64,000 nucleotides of DNA, taken from positions 1 to 64,000 of the forward strand of contig DATLTS010000057.1 in NCBI GenBank assembly GCA_035533475.1, read 5' to 3'. Made by a program: the position numbers and the translations under genes. Within the stretch, counting starts at the first letter, position 1. Each line of letters begins with the position of its first letter. The notes under the pieces are model-generated. The model was given only the letters and a program-made list of their open reading frames with translations, made no database searches and had not been told where the DNA came from. This document shows, piece by piece, positions 15,910 through 24,874 of the stretch. This DNA comes from Mycobacteriales bacterium. GTDB taxonomy: Bacteria > Actinomycetota > Actinomycetes > DATLTS01.

Positions 15910-17365
15910 CCGCACCCTGGTCGCTGAGCTCCTGATCGCCACGCCCTTGTGCACAGCAGCGGCAGCGGCCCTCGTGCCGCACCGCTTGCTGACCAGAACC
16001 GCCGCGCTAGGGGCTGAGCTGACCGGCGCCTTCGCCTTAGCACTGGTCGGGATAACCCTGAGCCATCCGATGCAGGCGCAGGTCGGCCATTGGGTGACGG
16101 TGGACGCCGCGGCGGCGCTTCTCGTCGGGGTGATCGGCCTGGTCGGCGTCGCAAGCGTCCTGGTGTCCCCGAGCTACCTGCGGACCATGACCGGCTCAGT
16201 CGAACACCTACAGCGCCGGGAACGCGGCTACTTCTGTCTGCTGTTCGCGTTCTGGGCCACCGCACTGGCCGTGCCGCTCGCCGGTAACCTCGCCCTCGCC
16301 TGGCTCCTGGTCGAGGGGACCACCGCGACATCAGCGTTGCTCGTCGGGTTCAGCGGCAAACCGCGGGCGTTGGAAGCCGGATGGAAGTACCTCATCCTCA
16401 CCTCGCTGGGACTCGGCATCGCGCTGCTCGGCGTGGGGCTGCTGGCCGCCGACGTGCCCCGTCACGGACTGGCGGGTCTGTCCTGGCCAGAGCTCAGTCG
16501 CTACTCGGGTACCCACCAGCAGGCCCTGGTCGCCTACCTGCTGGTGCTCGCCGGGCTAGCCACAAAGATCGGCTGGGCGCCGGTGCACAACTGGCTGCCG
16601 GACGCGCACTCGGAAGCGCCGCCACCGGTCTCGGCGCTACTGTCCGGGGCACTCCTTCCGGCGGCTCTCCTCGTCGCCTGGCGAGTCGAGCAGGCGCTCG
16701 CTCCGGTGTTGGGTCGGGAAGCCGCGCAGCGCGCCCTGATCGGCTTCGGCATGGTGTCGCTCGCCGTGGCTGTGCCCTTTCTGTGGCAGGCGTTGGCCTG
16801 GAAGCGTCTGCTGGCCTACTCGAGTCTCGAGCACATGGGAGTGATTGCGCTCGGCATCGGCTTCGGGACGCCGCTGGCGCTCGCCGGTGTCGCAGTGCAC
16901 ATAGTCGGGCACGCCGTGGCCAAGGCCCTGGGCTTCTACGCGGCGATTCCGCTGCTTGACCATGAGCCGCGCTCCGGCGGGCACGCCGCGGTCGGGATCG
17001 GCCGGAGCGCCCCACCGCTGGGTGCCGCCATGGGAATCTCCCTGGGTTCACTCGCCGGGCTCCCGCCGTCCCCGTTGTTCGCCAGCGAGCTACTGATCCT
17101 TGCTGGTGGCGTCGCCAGCGGCCATGCCCTTGCCGCTGCCATAGCCACGGTACTGCTCGCTCTGGGCTTCCTTGGCCTTGCGCACACACTGCTGGAGGTC
17201 GTCGCGGGCAAATCCAGGCGCCACAACCAGGCCCGGCCAGCCGGCCTTGCACCAGTCGTCCGGCTGGCCTGCGTCTCCGTGGCGCTGCTGCTGGGTCTGC
17301 TGGCCGTGGCTTTCACCCTGCCGAGTACTGCGTTCATCAGCGCGCTGATGCGAGGTGCGGCATGA
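15902..17365 (+). CDS. hycQ: HyfF/HycQ-like antiporter subunit
   Basis: 487 residues from GTG 15902, overlapping hycP by 8 nt. A second Mrp/NuoN-type subunit: LLVEGTTATSALLV, GLATKIGWAPVHNWLPDAHSE (conserved Lys and His-Trp-Leu-Pro), PPPVSALLSGALLPAALL, LLAYSSLEHMGVIALG and HAVAKALGFYAA. About 13 helices. The presence of two antiporter-type subunits suggests the complex conserves energy by ion translocation. Confidence 0.9.
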   Translation: MTSRTLVAELLIATPLCTAAAAALVPHRLLTRTAALGAELTGAFALALVGITLSHPMQAQVGHWVTVDAAAALLVGVIGLVGVASVLVSPSYLRTMTGSVEHLQRRERGYFCLLFAFWATALAVPLAGNLALAWLLVEGTTATSALLVGFSGKPRALEAGWKYLILTSLGLGIALLGVGLLAADVPRHGLAGLSWPELSRYSGTHQQALVAYLLVLAGLATKIGWAPVHNWLPDAHSEAPPPVSALLSGALLPAALLVAWRVEQALAPVLGREAAQRALIGFGMVSLAVAVPFLWQALAWKRLLAYSSLEHMGVIALGIGFGTPLALAGVAVHIVGHAVAKALGFYAAIPLLDHEPRSGGHAAVGIGRSAPPLGAAMGISLGSLAGLPPSPLFASELLILAGGVASGHALAAAIATVLLALGFLGLAHTLLEVVAGKSRRHNQARPAGLAPVVRLACVSVALLLGLLAVAFTLPSTAFISALMRGAA

Positions 17366-18756
17366 CGCCGCCCGGCGATGCCTACCTCGACCGGATCGCC
17401 ACCGCGGTTGCCGACGGCGAGCAGTTCGCCGGCCTCTACGCCACCAGCGACAGGCAGATGGTCCGCACCGTGTGGATCGCCGCGGATGGCACACCGCGGC
17501 CCGAATCGATCGCCGTCGTCGACGGCAGCGTGCCCTCGATCGTCGGCCTCGTTCCGGCAGCGGGATGGGACGAACGAGAGGCCCACGACAGCTACCGGAT
17601 CGAATTCGACGGTCACCAGCCGCTCCGGCCACTGATCGATCACGACGCGCCGTTGGAACGCTGGACAGTGCCGATCCGAGGGCAGGGCACCTACCAGGTC
17701 GCCGTCGGCCCGATCCACGCCGGCGTGATCGAGTCCGGTCACTTCCGGTTCCACGTCGTCGGAGACCGAATCCTGCACGTCGACGCCCAGCTGTTCTACA
17801 AACACCGAGGGCTGGAGAAGGCAGCGGAGGGATCATCGCTTCCCGACGGCATGGCGTTCGTCTCACGCGCCTGTGCCGGCTGTTCGGTCGCCAATGCGCT
17901 GGCCTACGCACACGCCTGCGAACAGGTGTCTGGGCAGCGTCCAACCGACGAGCTGCGTCGGGTCCGAACCATCCTGGCCGAGTTGGAACGGGTGTGGAAC
18001 CATCTCAACGACATCGCCGCCGTCTGCGCCGGCGTCGGACTTGCCGCCGGCAACACAACGTTCGCCGCGCTCACCGAACGCGCCCGCCGACTCAACGCGA
18101 CGCTCACCGAGCACCGTTTCCTATTCGGAGCCGTCCACTTCGGGCACAGCCCGCTGGAGTGGACATCCGACACGGTGCAGGCGACCGCCACAGAGCTGGC
18201 AGCGCTGTGCAGCGCAGCCACCCGAGGTTGGCGCGAACTCGCGTTCAACACGTCGTTTCAAGACCGACTACTCGACATAGGGGTGCTGGACCCGGCTGAC
18301 GCCAGCCGGCTCGGTGTGGTCGGGCCGGCCGCCCGCGCCGCAGGCCTGGCCGACGACGTTCGGACGCACGCCGACCGGCTCTGTTATGGAGGGTTTCTCC
18401 CCGTCTCACCGGATCGGGCAACCGGCGACGTGCGGAGCCGGTTCGAGCAGCGAGGGCTCGAGCTGTGGCAGTCCTTCACGATTCTCGACCAGCTTCTGGA
18501 CCGACCGGTCCTCCCGAGCCGCGCGACGGGCGAAACCGATCCGCAGCCGATCGCCGTCGGCATCGTCGAGAGTCCGCGCGGTCGGACTACTTGCGCAGTG
18601 GAGGCCGTAGACGGGCGAGTAAGTCGACTGCACCTGCGCACCGGCTCCTACGCGAACTGGCCGGCGGTAACCGCCGCCGCGGCCGGCAACCTGCTGCCCG
18701 ACTTTCCGTTGATCAACAAGAGCTTCGAACTCTGCTACGCCTGCGTGGACCGCTGA
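17362..18756 (+). CDS. hycE: Group-4 hydrogenase-like large subunit (NuoCD-like fusion)
   Basis: 464 residues. Residues 1-90 are a NuoC-like domain (WDEREAHDSYRIEFDGHQ). The rest is NuoD/hydrogenase large subunit, with VGPIHAGVIESGHFRFHVVGD near 117. Both cysteine pairs that hold the NiFe site in true hydrogenases are kept: C171-A-G-C174 and C458-Y-A-C461. The usual histidine after the first pair is Asn. The chain ends at CVDR, exactly where maturation proteases cut related enzymes, so there is no C-terminal extension. ATGA overlap with hycQ. Whether it binds Ni-Fe or is a complex-I-like oxidoreductase is unresolved. Confidence 0.85.
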   Translation: MTPPGDAYLDRIATAVADGEQFAGLYATSDRQMVRTVWIAADGTPRPESIAVVDGSVPSIVGLVPAAGWDEREAHDSYRIEFDGHQPLRPLIDHDAPLERWTVPIRGQGTYQVAVGPIHAGVIESGHFRFHVVGDRILHVDAQLFYKHRGLEKAAEGSSLPDGMAFVSRACAGCSVANALAYAHACEQVSGQRPTDELRRVRTILAELERVWNHLNDIAAVCAGVGLAAGNTTFAALTERARRLNATLTEHRFLFGAVHFGHSPLEWTSDTVQATATELAALCSAATRGWRELAFNTSFQDRLLDIGVLDPADASRLGVVGPAARAAGLADDVRTHADRLCYGGFLPVSPDRATGDVRSRFEQRGLELWQSFTILDQLLDRPVLPSRATGETDPQPIAVGIVESPRGRTTCAVEAVDGRVSRLHLRTGSYANWPAVTAAAAGNLLPDFPLINKSFELCYACVDR

Positions 18757-19214
18757 TGATCACATTGCTTCGTGATCTGCGGCACCTGCGGCACCGCCTG
18801 AACCTGAGCCGGCCTCACCCGGGTGGCAGCCTCGCGATCCGGCACTGCGACGCCGGCTCCTGCAATGGGTGCGAACACGAACTCACCCTCACCGCCAGCC
18901 CCTACTACGACCTGCAGCGATACGGACTGAACATCGTCGCCTCCCCGCGACACGCCGACGTCCTGCTCGTCACCGGCGCAGTGACCTCGCGGATGCACGA
19001 GGCGCTGCGTACCGCCTACCACGCAATGCCCGAACCTCGCCGGGTCGCTGCCGTAGGCGAGTGCGCCCTCGGCCAAGACCTGCTCGGCACGCCAGCGGAG
19101 ATCATCGGTGCCGTGGACACCGTCATCCCCGTCGACCTGCGCATCCCCGGATGTCCACCCACACCCGAAGTCATCGCCGAAGCCCTTTTTGGCCTGCTCG
19201 CCTGGCGTGCCTGA
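18756..19214 (+). CDS. NuoB/HycG-like [4Fe-4S] small subunit (Rv0082-like)
   Basis: 152 residues; the ATG at 18756 shares its first base with the hycE stop. Four cluster ligands typical of the NuoB/hydrogenase small subunit are present: C36 and C39 in GSCNGCEHE, C103 in GECALG, and C133 in IPGCPPTPE. It would hold the proximal cluster next to HycE. No ferredoxin-like HycF/NuoI or HycB partner follows, so the electron donor is not encoded here. In M. tuberculosis the counterpart precedes rather than follows the membrane genes. Confidence 0.88.
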   Translation: MITLLRDLRHLRHRLNLSRPHPGGSLAIRHCDAGSCNGCEHELTLTASPYYDLQRYGLNIVASPRHADVLLVTGAVTSRMHEALRTAYHAMPEPRRVAAVGECALGQDLLGTPAEIIGAVDTVIPVDLRIPGCPPTPEVIAEALFGLLAWRA

Positions 19215-19322
19215 ACGGGCGACCGCAGTCCAAGCAACTTCCGTGTAATCGGCCGGTCTGGGCGCCATAAGGGCAAGCGGACGCAACCGCGCCCACCTGA
19301 CCAGGTTCGTCTCAGCCGGTAC

Positions 19323-19463
19323 GTGTCACCCGTTGCGCGTGGCGCGGAAGCTCGAATCGTCGCCGAGGTGGAAGGAGATGTGGCCTCGCCGCGACCTGTC
19401 CCCCTCAACCACCGCCCAGCCGCGACCGGTGGCGGGATCACCCTCGTCGAAACCTGCCCATGA
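19323..19463 (+). CDS. Possible small ORF, coupled to the next
   Basis: A 46-codon frame from GTG 19323 (VSPVARGAEARIVAEVEGDV...) with GC-rich third positions, ending TGA at 19461-19463 and overlapping the next ATG by 3 nt. No domain is recognised. The overlap and codon use are the only support. Confidence 0.25.
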   Translation: MSPVARGAEARIVAEVEGDVASPRPVPLNHRPAATGGGITLVETCP

Positions 19464-19834
19464 GAACTCCATGCCCCTTGAAGGCGCCGAACAAGCACAC
19501 CGACTTCCTCGTCATCGGGGACGGGTTCGTCGGAACCTTCGCCGCAGAGTTCCACACAGGCAAGGCGGCCGTGGCCGTGCGAATCAAAACCAAGGGTGGG
19601 CACATCGAGGTGCTCACCGAAGGAGGCCTCCTAGAACTGCTTGCCGAAACGACGACCTCGGGATCGCGCGGAAACGGTCGAGCGGGGCTTCTCAGGGGGT
19701 CAGCGGGAGGCTTGACTGATCCGCCACCGGTGAAGAACCCCCGCGCAAGAGCGATGCGATTCCGGCGAGAACTGAAAGAGCGGCGGCGACGGCGAACACC
19801 ACCGCCAGGCCGTGATGAAACGGCTCCGCGATGA
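19460..19834 (+). CDS. Possible small ORF of unknown function
   Basis: From ATG 19460 the first 65 codons look coding (NKHTDFLVIGDGFVGTF, VRIKTKGGHIEVLTEGG; GC-rich third bases). The frame then runs 140 bp into the convergent MFS gene, where it becomes low-complexity. The true 3' end may have been lost. No homologue is recognised. Confidence 0.25.
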   Translation: MRTPCPLKAPNKHTDFLVIGDGFVGTFAAEFHTGKAAVAVRIKTKGGHIEVLTEGGLLELLAETTTSGSRGNGRAGLLRGSAGGLTDPPPVKNPRARAMRFRRELKERRRRRTPPPGRDETAPR

Positions 19835-21434
19835 GGTTCGGAAAGAACGATCTGCCGGTAACGAGCTGCTGATTTGCTTTCGGAAGCTTCGACAGCTCAT
19901 GGCGCGCCGTCAGCAGATGCCGCAGCGGGTTCACGCCGAGCACCGCCGCGAACAGCGACGACACGGGTGGCACGGCGGCGATGTCATGCGCTAGGCCATG
20001 TGGCACCCCCTGCTGCTCCAGGCCACCGGTCAATGCCCTCGGCAGTCGGCTCGCGAGTCCAACGATCATGAGCGAGAAGAAAACGCCGATCGACAGTGCC
20101 GTCCCGGAGTTCTGGAAGGTCGAGCGCATGCCTGATGCCACCCCGCGCTGCCTCGCCGGGACGCTACCCATGATCGACGAGGAGTTCGGGGCGGCGAACA
20201 TGCCGCTACCTATGCCGTTCGCCGCGATGAGCAGCGCAAACGCCCAGTAGGGGAAGTTCACCGGCAACACCATCAGGCCAATGAAGCTGCCACCGAATAC
20301 CAACATCCCGGTGGAAGCGAAGCCGCGAGCGCCAAAGCGGTCCGAAAGCGTGCCGGCCACCGGACCCGAGATGAGGAGGCCAGCCGTGAGCGGCAGCAGG
20401 AAGATTCCGGCCCAAAGCGGTGTCCTGCTGTAGTCGTAGCCGTGCAGGGGGAGCCAGATCCCCTGCAGCCACACGATGAGCATGAACTGCAGCCCGCCCC
20501 GGGCGATGGACACCGCGAACCCCGCCGCGTTGGCGGCCGTGAAGGCTCTGATCCTGAAGAGGCCGAGCTGGAAAAGCGGGTCGGCGACCTTGTATTCGAT
20601 CAGGACGAAAGCCGCCAACAACACCAAGCCGGCGATCAGTAGGCCGACGACTGCGGGATTCATCCAGCCCATGGCATGCCCCCGGTAGGGCTGGATGCCA
20701 TCGGTAATGGCGATCAAGACTGCGCCCAAGCCTAACGCGAAGGTTATGTTCCCCCACCAGTCGATCCGGCCGCCAGCTCGGTGTCCGGTGTCGCGCAGCT
20801 TGCGATACGCCCAGAGCGTTCCGAAGATGCCGACCGGAACGTTCACCCAGAACACCGCCCGCCAGTCCAGGACGGCCAGCACCCCGCCCGCGACCAGCCC
20901 GACGAACTGGCCGGCGATCGCTGCTACCTGATTGGTGCCCAGCGCGAACCCGCGTTGATCGGAAGGAAATGCATCGGTCAAGATCGCAGCCGAGTTGGCG
21001 GTCAACATGGACCCTCCGACGGCCTGAAGCACCCGCCAACCGATCAGCCACAACGCCCCGTGGGCACCCTCGAACGGATCGAAGGAGAGCAGGACGGAGG
21101 CGACCGTGAACACCGCGAATCCCGCGTTGTAGATCCTGACCCGGCCCCACATGTCACCGAGGCGCCCCACGGTCACGACCAACACCGCCTGCACAAGCCG
21201 GTAACCCATGATCATCCATAACAGGTAGCTGACGTTGCCGGGCGCCAGCGGATCCAAGTGGATACCACGGAAGATCGCCGGCAGGGCGATGATCACGATG
21301 GATCCGTCGAGTGCGGACATGAAGACCGCAGCGGTGGTATTCGACAGGGCCAGCCACTTGTAGCCGTCGCCGGGGGCCGCGCCGCGTCCCCGCTCCGGCC
21401 CGTGCGGCTTCCCCTGCCGCTCTGAGCCGCGCAT
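19692..21434 (-). CDS. MFS drug exporter, DHA2 (EmrB/QacA) family
   Basis: 580 residues with about 14 membrane helices. The first helix region has SALDGSIVIIALPAI (motif D1 of DHA2 exporters), followed by GRLGDMWGRVRIYNAG (motif A) and RVLQAVGGSML (motif C-like). An unusual feature is the long hydrophilic loop near residues 490-530 (GVPHGLAHDI, HELSKLPKANQQ) before the last helix. The substrate is unknown. It overlaps the upstream MarR gene by one base, so the two form an operon and the exporter is probably induced by a MarR ligand. Confidence 0.9.
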   Translation of the reverse strand: MRGSERQGKPHGPERGRGAAPGDGYKWLALSNTTAAVFMSALDGSIVIIALPAIFRGIHLDPLAPGNVSYLLWMIMGYRLVQAVLVVTVGRLGDMWGRVRIYNAGFAVFTVASVLLSFDPFEGAHGALWLIGWRVLQAVGGSMLTANSAAILTDAFPSDQRGFALGTNQVAAIAGQFVGLVAGGVLAVLDWRAVFWVNVPVGIFGTLWAYRKLRDTGHRAGGRIDWWGNITFALGLGAVLIAITDGIQPYRGHAMGWMNPAVVGLLIAGLVLLAAFVLIEYKVADPLFQLGLFRIRAFTAANAAGFAVSIARGGLQFMLIVWLQGIWLPLHGYDYSRTPLWAGIFLLPLTAGLLISGPVAGTLSDRFGARGFASTGMLVFGGSFIGLMVLPVNFPYWAFALLIAANGIGSGMFAAPNSSSIMGSVPARQRGVASGMRSTFQNSGTALSIGVFFSLMIVGLASRLPRALTGGLEQQGVPHGLAHDIAAVPPVSSLFAAVLGVNPLRHLLTARHELSKLPKANQQLVTGRSFFPNLIAEPFHHGLAVVFAVAAALSVLAGIASLLRGGSSPVADQSSLPLTP

Positions 21435-21868
21435 CAGATGCTTTGCGCCAGCCGCTCGAGGAGAGGCGCGACCACCAGCAGTTGTTGAAGCTCCGAGAGC
21501 GTGAATCCGGCCGCGAGGGCTCGGGCCAGATGCTCGGTCCGCGCGTTACGCCCATTCCGCAGCGCTTGCCGGCCGACGTCGGTGAGCGACATAACGGCGC
21601 GCCGGCCATCCTCTGGGTCGGGACGTCGCTCGACGAGGCCGCGAGCCTCCAGCGCCCCAAGCGTCGCCCCCATCGACTGCGGGCTGATCTGCTCGGCCTT
21701 CGCAAGCGCGCTCGGCGTCGCCTGGCCGGCGCGATCCAGGCGGGCCAGCGCCGAGGTCTCCGGCAAGGTGAGCTCCCCTTCGGCCTGCATCTGCCGCAGC
21801 CGTCGGACGAGCAGGCCGACGCTCACCCGCAAGGCCCCGGCGATTTCCTCAGCGTCCAAGTCCACCAT
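21434..21868 (-). CDS. MarR-family repressor
   Basis: 144 residues. A winged-helix core is visible: ALARLDRAGQATPSALAKAEQI, SPQSMGATLGALEARGLVERR and DPEDGRRAVMSLTDVGRQAL (wing with DxR). Helices at each end form the dimer interface. It lies directly upstream of, and overlaps, the exporter gene, the standard arrangement for a drug-responsive repressor. An inverted repeat covers the promoter. Confidence 0.9.
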   Translation of the reverse strand: MVDLDAEEIAGALRVSVGLLVRRLRQMQAEGELTLPETSALARLDRAGQATPSALAKAEQISPQSMGATLGALEARGLVERRPDPEDGRRAVMSLTDVGRQALRNGRNARTEHLARALAAGFTLSELQQLLVVAPLLERLAQSI

Positions 21869-21869
21869 G

Positions 21870-21903
21870 TGCTAAGTCTGGCCTAACAAGTCCAGCCTTA
21901 GCA
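21870..21903. promoter_or_regulatory. Candidate operator of the marR-exporter operon
   Basis: Inverted arms TGCTAAG (21870-21876) and CTTAGCA (21897-21903) flank a 20-nt centre. Within it a 13-mer is imperfectly repeated head to tail (AAGTCTGGCCTAA at 21874, AAGTCCAGCCTTA at 21888). It starts 2 nt upstream of the marR start codon. Confidence 0.55.
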
Positions 21904-22106
21904 AGTGCCTCGCGCGCCGTTCCGCCAGAGGCTCGAGAGTCGGGGTCTGCGGCCGCCCCGCATGGGCGGAGCAGCCCGATCCCCACCCCGGCGGCGGCCG
22001 AACCCACACCATGCCGGTGAAAGCGCGTACCGTGAGGGTTGCTTCCCGCGACGCTGCTCTGGACTCCTGGCGGCAACAGAGCTCAACGTGCCCGAGGGGA
22101 GGGGTG

Positions 22107-23348
22107 GTGGATGAGCAGGGTCTGACGACCGTCCTAGTGGAATTCGCGCGCACCCTTACCGGCGAGTTCTCCATTCAAAAGATCCTCGACCACCTTGCCG
22201 ACCGCGTGGCCGAGGTCATTCCGGTCGACGGCGCCGGCGTGCTGCTGATGGAAAGTGACGTCGAGCACCACTTCGTCGCCGCGTCCGACGATGTGATATT
22301 CGGTATCGAGGCCCTACAGATGGCATTGCAGGAGGGCCCGTGCCTGCAGGCCTACCGCACCGGACAGCACGTCGCCATCCGGGATCTCGCGCAAGACAAA
22401 ACGTTCGCCCAGTTCTCGCCGGCCGCGTCGCAGGCCGGCCTCGGCGCCGTCTACAGCTTTCCGCTGCGCTTGGACGATCGCCAACTCGGAGCCCTCGAGC
22501 TCTACGCCAAAGAACCTCTGGAGCTCTCCGACGCCGACCTCGTCGGGGCCCAGATCCTCGCCGACGTCACCGCCGCGTACCTGTTCAACGCCCAGGCGCG
22601 GGAGGCGGCCCGCGAATTGGCCCGGACGAGTGCTGAGCTCGCCGCGACCTTGCAGGAAAGCCTGCTCCCCCCGGAGCTCCCCCAAGTGCCCGGACTGACG
22701 GTCGCCGGCCGGCTACTTCCCGGACGGGGCGGGACCCTCGTGGCCGGAGACTTCTACGACGTCTTCCCGTTGCCGGCGGGGCGTTGGGGCGTTCTCATCG
22801 GCGACGTCGTGGGCCACGGCGCTCGGGCGGCCACGCTCGCGACGGTCGCGCGCTACACCGTGCGCACGCTCGCCGTTCTCCAGGCCGCTCCGCGGCGGGT
22901 CCTCGCCGGTTTGAACGACACCGTGCTGGCCCGCGACGAGCCCGAGCGGTTCTTGTCGGCCATCTATCTGACCACCCGGGCCACCGCTGACGGCCTCGAC
23001 ATCAAACTCGCCCGAGGCGGACACCCGGCGCCGATGGTGCGCCGGGTGAACGGATCGGTCGAAGTCCTCGACACCCCGGGCCGGCTGCTCGGCTGCTTCC
23101 CGGACCCCGGTGTTAAGGACCTCCGGGTACGGCTGGCCCCCGGCGACCTGCTGCTGCTGCACACCGACGGGGTCACCGAGGCTCGACGTGAAACTGAACA
23201 GTTCGGCGACCAGCGGCTCCGGGCGATACTCGCCGCCAGCGGCGCGGACCCATCAACGCTCCTGGAAGCCACGCTCGAGGCCGTCCTTGCGCACTGCGAC
23301 GGCAATCTCGCCGACGACGTGACCGTCCTCGCCCTACTGGCCACCTGA
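22107..23348 (+). CDS. GAF-domain PP2C (SpoIIE/RsbU-type) phosphatase
   Basis: 413 residues from GTG 22107, after GAGGGGAGGG. An open frame extends to 22011 but adds unrelated residues. Residues 1-150 form a GAF sensor domain (VDGAGVLLMESD, EGPCLQAYRTGQ, FPLRLDDRQLGALELY). A coiled linker (AARELARTSAELAATLQESLLPPELP) leads to a SpoIIE phosphatase domain with AGDFYDVFPL, LIGDVVGHGARAA, HTDGVTEAR and DDVTVLAL, whose metal-binding aspartates are present. Such proteins dephosphorylate anti-anti-sigma factors. Its target may be the SigF-type system, but no anti-anti-sigma gene lies nearby. Confidence 0.88.
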   Translation: MDEQGLTTVLVEFARTLTGEFSIQKILDHLADRVAEVIPVDGAGVLLMESDVEHHFVAASDDVIFGIEALQMALQEGPCLQAYRTGQHVAIRDLAQDKTFAQFSPAASQAGLGAVYSFPLRLDDRQLGALELYAKEPLELSDADLVGAQILADVTAAYLFNAQAREAARELARTSAELAATLQESLLPPELPQVPGLTVAGRLLPGRGGTLVAGDFYDVFPLPAGRWGVLIGDVVGHGARAATLATVARYTVRTLAVLQAAPRRVLAGLNDTVLARDEPERFLSAIYLTTRATADGLDIKLARGGHPAPMVRRVNGSVEVLDTPGRLLGCFPDPGVKDLRVRLAPGDLLLLHTDGVTEARRETEQFGDQRLRAILAASGADPSTLLEATLEAVLAHCDGNLADDVTVLALLAT

Positions 23349-23391
23349 GTCCTTCGAGGCGGTCCGGCGACGTCCAAGCGCCAGCCGCAGG

Positions 23392-23770
23392 TTAGCCGGC
23401 CCGGATCGCGACCGCTTCGATCTCGACCAATTGGCCTGGGTAGCCGAGGTAGCAAACGCCGAGCGGCGGATCGAAGGCGTCCTTCTCCACCCGCCAGGCC
23501 CGGACGAGATCGGACCGCTCCGTTGCGACGACGAAACAGTTGTCTTCAGGATGTGAGCCGGATCGGAACCAGCGGCCGGCCGCGCGGTAAGCAGGTTCGC
23601 CACCGCCTTCTCGGACTGAGCCTCCAGATCGCCAGGTGCGACAGTTCGGCCCTGGGCATCGAGCGGGCAAGCGCCAGCGGTGAAGATGAGCCGTCCGAGT
23701 GGCGCGACCGATGCATAGGCGTAAGGGCTTCGGCGTAGAGCTCGACCGGTCGGACCGCATCCACATCCAT
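23392..23770 (-). pseudogene. RidA-family protein with two frameshifts
   Basis: Pieces in three frames assemble a RidA-like protein of about 125 residues: MDVDAVRPVELYAEA (frame 1), SPYAYASVAPLGRLIFTAGACPLD to HILKTTV (frame 2), and CFVVATERSDLVRAW to VEIEAVAIRAG (frame 1 again). Junctions lie near 23725 and 23545. RidA enzymes hydrolyse reactive imines. Two shifts in under 400 bp suggest a true pseudogene rather than a base-call error. Confidence 0.75.
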
Positions 23771-23815
23771 GCCGGTCAGTATCACCAATCTGGACTGGGC
23801 CGGGTCACTCCCAGA

Positions 23816-24874
23816 TCAGCCCGGGCGGCTGATCTGCGGCTGCACCACGAGCCGGATCGGATCGCCGTCCTTGGTCCGCAATTGCTCGACCCCCCGGCCC
23901 ACGTCCTCGAGCGGCATCACCGCGGAGATCGAGCTGGACACATCGAAGCGGCCGCGCGAGACCAGATCGACCAGCTGATCAAGGTCGCGCTTCCGGTAGC
24001 CGAAATGCCCGAGCAGAGTCTGAGACGAGACCCCGAACAACACGCCTGCACCTAGTTCGATCCGGTCAAGGGACAACCCGATCATGAGCACCCGACCGAA
24101 CCGCCCGGCACAGTCAGCCGCCTGGGCAAGCACCGAGTTGGCGCCGACGAGGTCCACGGTCAGGTCCAGCCCGAGCCCCCCGGTCAGACGCCGAATTTCC
24201 GCCGGCACGTCCGTACTCGACGGGTCGAGCGCATGGTCGGCGCCGAGCGCGAGTGCTCGTCGCCGCGCCGTCGGTCTGGGGTCCACCGCGACGATCAGCG
24301 CCGCACCGACCAGCCGGGCGATCTGGACCGCGTGGGTCCCCAGTCCCCCGATGCCCCACAGCCCGACCGTCTCGCCAGGGCGCAAGGCACCGCGACGGAC
24401 CAGGCCGGCATACGGCGTGGCGACGGCGTCCGCCAGGATCGCCGCCTGGGCGAAAGGTAGGTCGTCAGGGATCCCGGCGAGGGTGAAGTAAGGAACGACC
24501 ACGTACTCGGCCCAGGCTCCGTCGTAGTTGAAACCCATGGTTTCGAAACGCAGGCACTCCTCGACGTGGCCCCGCGCGCAGCTCGGACACTGACCGCATG
24601 GACGTCCGCCGGCGATTACGACCCGCTGACCCGGTTGCCAACTCGGAACAAGCTCGCCGACCGCCTCGACCACCCCGGCCGCCTCGTGACCCGGCGTCAC
24701 CTCGGGCAGGAAACCGGGCAGCGAGCCATCGAGGAGATGCACGTCTGACAGGCAGATCCCGCAGGCCTCCACCCGCACCAGGACCTCGAGGGGACCGGGC
24801 GAGGGACGGCTGACCTGTCGAATGGTGAGGCCGAGCGTAGCCCGCTCGAAGCGGGCCGCCCGCATCGTCGTCAT
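23816..24874 (-). CDS. Zinc-dependent alcohol dehydrogenase
   Basis: 352 residues. Catalytic zinc ligands are Cys in EACGICLSD and His-Glu in PGHEAAG. The structural zinc is held by four Cys in CGQCPSC...EEC. The NAD(P) Rossmann loop is GLWGIGGLGTHAVQIA, with an acid at DPRPTA. This is the medium-chain ADH group; the substrate is unknown. It is convergent with the RidA remnant's side of the locus and has no operon partner. Confidence 0.9.
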   Translation of the reverse strand: MTTMRAARFERATLGLTIRQVSRPSPGPLEVLVRVEACGICLSDVHLLDGSLPGFLPEVTPGHEAAGVVEAVGELVPSWQPGQRVVIAGGRPCGQCPSCARGHVEECLRFETMGFNYDGAWAEYVVVPYFTLAGIPDDLPFAQAAILADAVATPYAGLVRRGALRPGETVGLWGIGGLGTHAVQIARLVGAALIVAVDPRPTARRRALALGADHALDPSSTDVPAEIRRLTGGLGLDLTVDLVGANSVLAQAADCAGRFGRVLMIGLSLDRIELGAGVLFGVSSQTLLGHFGYRKRDLDQLVDLVSRGRFDVSSSISAVMPLEDVGRGVEQLRTKDGDPIRLVVQPQISRPG

